A stretch of 64,000 nucleotides of DNA from Astragalus membranaceus (taxonomy: Eukaryota > Streptophyta > Magnoliopsida > Fabales > Fabaceae): the NCBI GenBank assembly GCA_039519185.1, contig CM076847.1, forward strand, positions 79,025,100 to 79,089,099, given 5' to 3'. Each line of letters opens with the position of its first letter. The stretch's first letter is position 1. Positions 56,704-64,000 of the stretch are shown in pieces. Under the pieces are notes generated by a model. That model was given only the letters and a program-made list of their open reading frames with translations, did no database searches and was not told where the DNA came from. The position numbers were made by a program, and so were the translations under genes.

Positions 56704-57952
56704 GGCTTAAATATCATTTTGGTCCCTGTAATTACATTGATTATCCATTTTAGTCCTTGCAAAAATATTTTTTTTAAAAAGGTCCTTGCAAAACATGTTT
56801 TTTATCCATTTTGGTCCTAATGCCTTTTGTAAGCTTATGTGTCACATATTTTTTATTTTCAGATAATGGGGCCTATTTTAATACATGCTGACTTGGATTT
56901 AATGGACATGTGGGCTGCCAATTGACTAAAAAACCCCAAATCCCTAAAAATCTCAATTTTCTTCCCTCTCAATTCATCTCTCTTACCTTCATCTTCTTCA
57001 TCTCATCAGTTTATCTTACCCTCCCTCACCTTTTTTGAACGTCTGAAACCTCACTTTTTTCCTTCTGCTCAACAATGGTTGTCCGAGTAGTGAAAGAGGG
57101 GGGGGGGGGGGGGGGGTTACCGCGAATTTGGCGCTCAATGTTCCGACACTCTTGACGAAGCCTGCGTTGCCAATCTCTCAACAGTTATTGTGGGTTTGGC
57201 TTCGGCTTCAAAATGTTCATCACCTTCTCCATTTCCCATTGATTCCAAAATCAAAAAATTTATATACAAAAAAAAGAAATTTTTGGAGTGATCGAAAAGA
57301 TGAACGTTACCCACAAAATCAATCGCTTCAAATTATATTCTTTTGGGAAAAATTTATGAAGATCAAATCCTACTAAAGCAATCTATTAATTCAAGAACAC
57401 AATTATTCAATTTTGGTGGTGTGCGTATAAAAAACCTTAGGAAGAATAATCCCCACTCACGAACATCTTCCTTCTTTTTCCCCTTCCACGCATATTCCAC
57501 AAATTGCACTTTTTTTCATATATAGTTGAAGAAGGGGGAAAAATAGAAGAAGAAAACGAGACCGTAAATATTTGCAAAGCAAGTAGGTGTTCACTGCTCT
57601 CGGACAACCATTGTTGAAGAAGATGGAGGGTAAGACGAATCTAGACAGCAAGATGAAGCGAAGAGAGATGAATTGAGAGAGAATGAAATTGGGTTTTTAG
57701 GGATTTGGGGGGTTTTTAGTCTATTGGCAGTCCACATGTCCCTTAAATCCAAGTCAGCATTGCCAGCTGTATTAAAATAGGCCATATCATCTGAAAACAA
57801 AAAAAAATATGACACATAAGCTTACAAATGGCATAAAGGACCAAAACTGATAAAAAAATTAATTTGCAAGGACCTTTTTTAAAAAAAATATTTTTGCAGG
57901 GACTAAAATAGATAATCACTGTAATTGCAGGGACCAAAATGATATTTAAGCC
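56704..57952. mobile_element. Long-TIR Mutator-like (foldback-type) element
   Basis: The left end is GGCTTAAATATCATTTTGGT and the right end is its inverse, ACCAAAATGATATTTAAGCC. Both flanks are AATATTAAA (56695-56703 and 57953-57961), a perfect 9-bp MULE TSD. The imperfect terminal inverted repeats run about 370 bp each (56704-57090 and 57590-57952), leaving a 500-bp centre with a 19-bp G tract. No transposase is encoded. Confidence 0.9.
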
Positions 57953-58069
57953 AATATTAAATATTATTGCACCAAAAAAGTGGATAAATAAGACCCTCCA
58001 CAAATTTGTGAAGTACCCACATAACTAAGGTGATATTAATGACCGTTTTACAATGGTTCTTAAGGGAAT

Positions 58070-58245
58070 TTTTTTATAGGCAAATATTAGTAGTTAGTTA
58101 GGAGGAGGAGAGAATGTTAGTTTACATGATTTGAACCATGTACCTCCTTCAAATTCTTTCATATCTCTTAACTCGCCAATTGAAATACCTTATTTCGGAT
58201 TTGAACAAAGTCAAATTCTTACCACTGAGCTATCGTGAACCATTT
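58070..58245 (-). mobile_element. SINE-like relic with two pol III box sets
   Basis: On the minus strand, ATAGCTCAGTGGTAAGAATT and GTTCAAATCCG come first. Then follow GGTTCAAATCATGTAAACTA and a CTATAAAAAAATTC tail. The second half matches the SINE at 55496-55629. The first half looks like an additional tRNA-related unit, so this may be a composite. TSDs were not found. Confidence 0.5.
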
Positions 58246-58307
58246 TTTATTTTATTTTTGTATTTTAAATTTTAAATGTATGCTAAAAACCCTTGAAGCC
58301 TTATCAA

Positions 58308-58774
58308 GGGCATGTGTGTTACGAATTAAAAACTAAATGATTTTGTTGTTAAATAATTTAGAGATTGATTTTTAGAGATTTTTAAAAAAAAATGAGAAGT
58401 TTTGGTAAAAAAAAGGAGAAGTTGTTTTGTGTTTTTGTGTAATATACTGAAAATCACTTATTTTAAAAACTTTATTCTTTATAAAATAATTTTTATGAGA
58501 ACCGAAATCACTAAAAATGTTTTTTTAATTAAAAAAAGTGATTTTCTCACCAAAAAAAACTATAACAAACGGATTCCAAATCTCACAATTTCACAAAGTT
58601 CTGTAGAGTTCACAAAGTATTGCAGAGTCCACTAACTTAAAATCCATTAAAATCCTGACTTAAAAAGTCTTGAAAGTCCTGCAAAGCCCTAAAAGTCATA
58701 AAATTCATACAAAGCCTTTTAAGACTTTTTTCTGTTAAAATAGTGCTTTAAAATCCTAACAGAATACACCCCCC
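58308..58774. mobile_element. Possible MITE
   Basis: The left end (GGGCATGTGTGTTACGAATT) and the reversed right end (GGGGGGTGTATTCTGTTAGG) are loosely inverse. The interior is AT-rich with repeated AAAAGTC and AAATCC words. The flanking trinucleotides (CAA and TAA) do not match exactly, so this is tentative. Confidence 0.35.
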
Positions 58775-59480
58775 TAAATTCCATTTAATGGTTAACAGAT
58801 TATGACAACTTAATATATCAATTAACTATGTGAACAATTTTACTAATCACAATTTTAAATTACACTAGCCATAAAAAATACTATCAAATTTTTCGATATA
58901 TTTACACAAAAAAAGCTTTTCCAATATATTGTTGTTGAATTCAATATCCTAAGCCAAATGCATTATTGTTGAATTTATATATCCTAAGTCAAATTACACG
59001 GCAACAGATACATATATTTAGAGAACTAAGTCAAATGCTCATTCTTCTTGCTCCCTTGTTTTTTTCCAAATTTGTTGTAACTAAACAGCTTTACAGCACT
59101 TCTTTTGCTGCCATGTCTCCAACAGTTTTGCTCCTCTACATTGGCACCACACTTACACCACCCAAATTTGTCTATAAATACAAATGAACATCAACGCTTA
59201 AAAAAAAATAAAAAACCACACATGAAACCACTATCAAAAATGTATAGAATTCAATATCAGAGTTCTATTTCACTTTTGAGTAAAATAGAGAGAAAAAATA
59301 TTGTTGAGGTATTAAATCACAAAAAAAAGAAGAGTTTAAGAAGAGAAAGAAGCTGAAGCATTAGGGAGGAGGAGTAAGAAGAAAGAACCAAACACCACCA
59401 CTCATAAGTTGCAACTCTTTTTAAAATATCTATTTTATTATTTTTATTATCACCTTCGCTATTAGTTTATCTATTTATTA

Positions 59481-59664
59481 ATTTGGATGAAATGGTAGGG
59501 GTCTCTTCCAGCTTAACCAAGGTCCTGAGTTCGAAACCATCATTGGGCATGCAGCAGTGTTAAATCTCTAGAGGAAGAGTTTTGCCGCCCATTGTGGTCC
59601 TACCCGGCTCGAGGGATTAGTTTCTACGGTTACGAGTAGAGGATATCCAATTTATACAAAAAAA
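59481..59664 (+). mobile_element. tRNA-derived SINE with 17-bp TSD
   Basis: The body has an A-box-like start (GATGAAATGGTAGGGG), a B box (CTGAGTTCGAAACC) and a tail TATACAAAAAAA. It is flanked by identical AGTTTATCTATTTATTA at 59464-59480 and 59665-59681. This is a textbook LINE-mobilised insertion. Confidence 0.9.
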
Positions 59665-59689
59665 AGTTTATCTATTTATTAAAAGAAAA

Positions 59690-60360
59690 TTAGAAAAGGC
59701 AATGACTTTGTACAACCCCCTAGCTACTCAGTAGACACCCCCTCACTCTCAAAATCCCCAAAATACCCCTCCTTCAAAACACCAAAACCTTTCCCTTTCC
59801 CTCTCACTTTCACACCAAAACCTCCGAACCCTACCTTCTCTTCCCTTCTCCATCAATTTCCCAATCTCCTCCATCAATCTCGCATTGATCTCCTCTCACG
59901 TTGCTTCTTCGAAACCACAGGTAACCACCATTCTTCATCATCTTCAGCAGTTAGGCAACACATTGCCTCACAATGTTTTCCTACGTCTGGAAATTGGCAA
60001 TATGTTTGCTGTTGTTGTCAACAGACGTACCCGCAATATGGCAACTGATACACAGGCTATCTGCACTGCATATGGGGGTGTGGCCAGTGTTGAAGTATCA
60101 ATTACATATGCTCAGAATAGCGTTTAAATTTGGTCAGAATATTGCACGAAGAAGAGGAAGATGACGCTGGTTCTGACTCAACTAATTCGAATTACCGGAC
60201 ATTCCTTGCCAATTATGTCTATGGTGATGATGTTAGTGACGATGAACCAACAAAAGTCTCTCTCAGTGGACCGTCATTTGGTGAAGATGACAACTGATTT
60301 CGTGCTGTTTTATTTTAAATTGCAAACTGTTATATCTTTGTTTGAATAATTTAACGGAGT
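59690..60360 (+). other. Unidentified coding-like fragment
   Basis: A pyrimidine-rich, leader-like stretch (59755-59900) precedes open text such as LEIGNMFAVVVNRRTRNMAT. In another frame it encodes EEEDDAGSDSTNSNYRTFLA followed by NYVYGDDVSDDEP and a stop (60150-60297). The acidic tail is coding-like, but I do not recognise a family. The start TACAACCCCC and the end with an 18-bp G run plus TTGGAC are roughly inverse, so a transposon is possible. Confidence 0.3.
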
Positions 60361-60559
60361 GGGGGGGGGGGGGGGGGGTTGGACGAAGTATGGGCCTTAG
60401 AAAAAACAAAACGAAAAAAAAGCAGTCTAGGCATTCACGGTGCTTCTCAATTGGAAAAGCAACCCCACTTTTATTTACACCCCATTTTTTCAAAAGCAAC
60501 CCGATTTTTATTAAAATAAATTCGTGGGTTGTATCACACCAAGTTCTGATCTCTTAAAA

Positions 60560-61421
60560 AAAAAACAGCACATGGTTAATCGCGCCCCCTTTATTTCTGT
60601 CATGCAGCTCATTCGACTTTCCTTATAAAAAAACTGCTAATCTATTTGTTTTCCTCTTACCATCTCTCATTCAAAAATAAAATTGTTTTCCTATCAACCA
60701 CCTTCGTAAATATTTGATTTTCAAATAGGGGATTTAGCCGATTGTGTAATCAGATTAATCTGCATTTTAGGACAAATAAGCTGTATAGCTCAAGAGTTTA
60801 AAACTCTTATTAAAAGCAATAAAATCCCAACTAAAAAAACAAACACATCAAATTATTTTCCATATGAAAACATGAATTTTTTCTATGAACACCCTTTCGT
60901 AAAATCTAATTTTTTTAAAATAGGAAATTAAGTCGATTGAACAACTACATTAATCTGCGCTTTAGGATAATGATGTGTATGACTCAAGAGTCCTAAAATC
61001 CTTATAAAAACAATAAAAAAATTTAATTAAATAAAAGGCACAAACACAAACTTTTTCTACCCAAGAACTACGTAGGTTTGAACTCTCCATCGCACTTAGA
61101 GATACATAGGAGCGGGGGCAGACTCTCGTCAAGCACAAAAAATAAATAAATTTTATTAAGTCTTTTTCTTTTAATCCGATTTTCTCTTAATTCATAATAA
61201 AAGGATAAAATAAACATTTTCAAAATTAACATTATTCTTTTTACAATTAATTAAAAGGCAACATTCCTTCACGCATAACCAACTCCTGAACCCAAATATG
61301 ATTTCAAAGACCCTTATCCAAATCAAATGGGTTTACCAACGTTTTCCATTGTAATTAAACTTTGGTGGGGGCACCATTTCAAATTTCGAGGAATCCTTTC
61401 CCGGATTTTTCGGTCACAACA
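60560..61421 (+). mobile_element. Ogre-type LTR, 3' part
   Basis: The region contains the same module as the Ogre-type solo LTR at 19281-24163, in the opposite orientation (GAACTACGTAGG, then CATAGGAGCGGGGGCAGAC and CTCTCGTCAAGC). It ends TTTTTCGGTCACAACA. Two imperfect copies of a roughly 190-bp unit lie at 60680-60840 and 60860-61020 (TTTAGCCGATTG / TTAAGTCGATTG words). The 5' start of the LTR is not clear. Confidence 0.65.
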
Positions 61422-61443
61422 TCTGGTGACTCTGTTGGGGACA
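61422..61443 (+). other. Ogre-type primer-binding site
   Basis: TCTGGTGACTCTGTTGGGGA directly follows the LTR end. This sequence is characteristic of Ogre/Tat elements, whose primer-binding site matches an arginine tRNA. It fixes the orientation (plus) and the LTR boundary. Confidence 0.7.
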
Positions 61444-62229
61444 ATATTAGAGAGTCTAACCTAATTTAATTAATTGTAGAAAATCATTGTTAATTTAATA
61501 TTTTATTTTGCCCTTCCCTTTTAATCTTGGTTTATTCTTGTTGCATGTTACATCTTTATATGGTATATGAACCTTAGGATAGAAGACTATATTCCTTTGC
61601 ATGTGTGTTGTTTGTTTTGCAATTGGGGAATGTACTTTTAAAATTTGCTCCTACATACACTTCACTCTTACACATCATGACACACGAGTACAGTCCTACA
61701 CCTAGACTTGAGTATAACTTAAGTTAGTACGAAGTTGCGTAGTGATGGCTTTCTGGGTGTACATCCTATTTGATGGTCACGAAAGCCTCACCTAGAGTTT
61801 AATTCTTTTTGAGGATGCTATCACTTCTAATAGTTTACCTGTTATTGGGATCAGTATTCTTAAATGAGGTCATTGGTTTTAGGAACCATATGTAGGACTT
61901 TTATAGAGCTACCCTTAGAAGATTCACCCAGTAGAAAGAATCTTAGAACTATTTCCAAAAGAACCCTTTTAGGTCACAAAGGTGCTTCATACCCATGCAT
62001 TCAAACAAACAATAAAACACTAATGCATTTCATTCCCCTTTTCTTTTAACCAAATATCCCAAAAAAATAAGAAAAATCATTGATGTTATGTTCGCAGGTT
62101 TTTTAGAAAGATACAACCACAAGTATCATGCATTTTTTCCCTCTTCTTTACATGAAAAATAAACTCAAACATCTCATGTTGCATGCATTTCTGTGACTAT
62201 CAGGAAATGTAAGACATTCTTTTTGACAA

Positions 62230-62990
62230 GAGAGATGGATCAAAGTATAAGGAAAACCCTACATTTAAAAGTCGGACAACCAGACCTTAGAAGCCTACGG
62301 GACCTGAGCAATAAGATGACGAAATGCGACGTGAGTCTTTTGTCGTCAGATATGGGAATATCCTAAACCTTTTGAAGATAAATGTACAAGTTGAGGCTCT
62401 CACTACATTGGCCCAAATTTATGATCCACCGCTACGTTGTTTCCCTTTTCAAGATTACCAGTGGCCCCAACATTGGAAGAGTTTGAACAGATTCTGATTT
62501 CCCTTCAGAAAACAAGAAGCCTTATCGATATATGGAACACTACTCTTTAGTTAATGCTTTAGCCGAAATATTAAAAGTTGAGGTGCAAGACTTGGCTGAA
62601 GAGGTAGTGGTGAAAAACGACATGGAAGGCTTGCCAATGTGGTATTTAGAGAAAGAAGTTTCATCCTTGGCCGATAAAAAAGATTGGGATGCTTTCATGG
62701 ATGTCCTTGCTCTCATCTATGTGGTTGTTTTGTTTCCAAACATCGATGACTTCATTGACTACACTACAATCGATTTCTTTCTTGCATTCAAAGATCGACA
62801 AGAAAGCCCCGTTTCAGCCATTCTCACCGATGTGTATTACGCTCTTCACCTACACCACGAGAAAAAGGGAGGTCTAATTTTATGTTGCTTACTGTGTTGT
62901 ACCTCTGGCTTACTTCTCATATCTTCAAGAGAGGGTGTCAGATAGAGGCGAAAAGTAAAACAGAATGGGCTTGATACTTAACTGGCCTCA
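62230..62990 (+). pseudogene. Ogre/Tat ORF1 (DUF7745-like) fragment
   Basis: The best frame (62532-62945) encodes NALAEILKVEVQDLAEEVVV, then GLPMWYLEKEVSSLADKKDW, then DAFMDVLALIYVVVLFPNID, then FLAFKDRQESPVSAILTDVY. This pattern, with a 'D..AF..VLALLIYGLVLFP' core, is that of the extra ORF1 domain upstream of gag in Ogre/Tat elements. A frameshift near 62895 moves the 'LLYLWLTSHIFKRGC' end to another frame, and upstream text (APTLEEFEQIL-like, near 62465) is also shifted. No gag or pol follows before the repeat at 63080. Confidence 0.7.
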
Positions 62991-63079
62991 AAGGAGACAT
63001 GATCTTTTGCTATTCTCGTAGTCAAGAAATAGAGGAAGTTGTTTATTGATGCGAGGATTTTCCCAACATCCCCCTTATA

Positions 63080-64000
63080 TAGGGATGGCAAAACGGGCTT
63101 GACCCGCCGGGTCGACCCGCAAACCCGCCAAAAAAAGGCGGGCTGGGCTAGGATATTGGGCCCGCTGAGCCCGCTCCGCCAAAAAGAAAAACCCGCGAGC
63201 TAAAGTCATGGACGGGGCGGGTTGGCCCGCCAGCCCGCTTTTTTTTTTAAAAAAAAAACAAATAAACAGATCAATATGGCAATATTATCATCAGCCCATT
63301 TTGTTAAAAAAATTGATGAAACGGCGCAGCCCATTTTGTTGATTTCTTCCATTTCTTCCATTTTGTTAAAAAAATTGATGAAACGGCCCATTTTCAGTTT
63401 TTCACTTCTCTTCTCACGCTCACGCAGCTCACACTGGTTCCACTCCACCGTTCAGCGCCTTTCTCCACCGTTCAACACCTTTCTCCATCGTTCCTCACGC
63501 AGCTCACGGTGCTCACGTAGCTCACACCGTTCAGCGCCTTTCCCCACCGTTCCTCTCCACCGTTCAGCGCCTTTCTCCACCGTTCCTCTCCATCGTTCCT
63601 CTCCACCGTTCAACACCTTCAGCGCCGTTCAGCACCTTTCTCCACCGTTCAGCAGCTTCCTCGCGTGCCGTTCTCTTCGTCTCGTTCTTCCTCGCGCGCC
63701 GTTCTCCACGTCACGTTCTTTCTCTCTTTCACACGCGGGTTTGCTTCTTCTATCCATAAGGTCAGTTATTTATTCCTCTTTTGTCATTTGTGTTTGCCCT
63801 TTTTTATCTGTATGAACATTTTGATCTGTGCCCTTTTTTATCTGTATGAACATTTTGATTGTGCCCTTTTTTATCTGTATGAACATTTTGATTGTTATAC
63901 ATACACTTAGTTTGTATATTAATATGAAATTGCTTATTACTCTTCTTAAGGAAACTATTGTTGTGGTTACTGGTGGAAACAGAGGAGCTGCGTGGAAACA
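63080..64000. mobile_element. GC-rich repeat (hAT-like left end) running off the window
   Basis: It begins TAGGGATGGCAAAACGGG, like the hAT-like end at 18271. GCCCGCCGGG and CCCGCCAAAAA-type subterminal repeats follow to about 63240. A CTCCACCGTTCAGCGCC repeat block (63440-63660) comes next. The matching right end (TTGCCATCCCTA) is not in the window. Classification rests on the end motif only. Confidence 0.4.
63795..63894. repeat. 33/34-bp tandem repeat, three copies
   Basis: TGCCCTTTTTTATCTGTATG starts at 63795, 63829 and 63862. The first unit is one base longer. It is non-coding. Confidence 0.9.

Noticed and set aside
63222..63815. 197-codon open frame
   Set aside because: It consists of translated CTCCACCGTTCAGCGCC repeats and homopolymer runs; it is compositional and repeat-derived.

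Overview
This window is nuclear plant DNA. It has split genes with GT-AG introns, an AT-rich background and dense nested transposable elements. A legume is the most likely source. Grounds for this are the very long Ogre-type LTRs, tRNA-derived SINEs of the legume kind, and a cluster of AATCGATT palindromes of a type I recall from legume repeats. The genus cannot be fixed by eye.

Only three ordinary host genes are convincing. (1) At the left edge, on the minus strand, lies the 5' part of an SRS2/UvrD-like DNA helicase gene. Five exons between 650 and 4167 join in frame, and exon 2 carries an 89-codon tandem duplication. (2) In the centre, on the plus strand, is a complete five-exon NF-YB (CCAAT-binding factor subunit B) gene, 28009-32879, encoding 177 residues and with a 3.2-kb last intron. 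(3) On the minus strand, 50239-52656, is an intact 805-residue PWWP-domain protein gene.

The rest is mostly transposons, many with both ends and target-site duplications (TSDs) readable. From 4.7 to 9.2 kb there are a SINE, a short CACTA element, a foldback-like composite and LINE relics. From 9.5 to 26.9 kb a plant mobile domain (PMD) transposon relic has been split by a 7.8-kb CACTA element (TSD GAT). That element carries fragments of at least five host genes: EDR2-like, dynamin DRP1, fimbrin, DNAJC17-like and ribosomal protein L18. The same PMD relic is also split by a hAT-like element, which contains a Ty3/gypsy solo LTR (TSD TAATT), which contains a 4.9-kb Ogre-type solo LTR (TSD CACAA) with a 131-bp tandem array. 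From 33.4 to 48.7 kb a chromovirus (TSD AGAAA) holds a second gypsy element (38142-48111), whose upstream LTR holds a hAT element. From 53.2 to 64 kb there are a MULE-like transposon carrying a PMD gene (9-bp TSD), a SINE inside a MITE, a long-TIR MULE, two more SINEs, an Ogre relic with an ORF1 fragment, and a GC-rich repeat running off the right edge.

The strongest candidate for something new is the multi-gene-capturing CACTA element at 10254-18060. Its minus strand includes a short exon that would splice in frame onto the captured L18 exon. No tRNA, rRNA or CRISPR locus was found.
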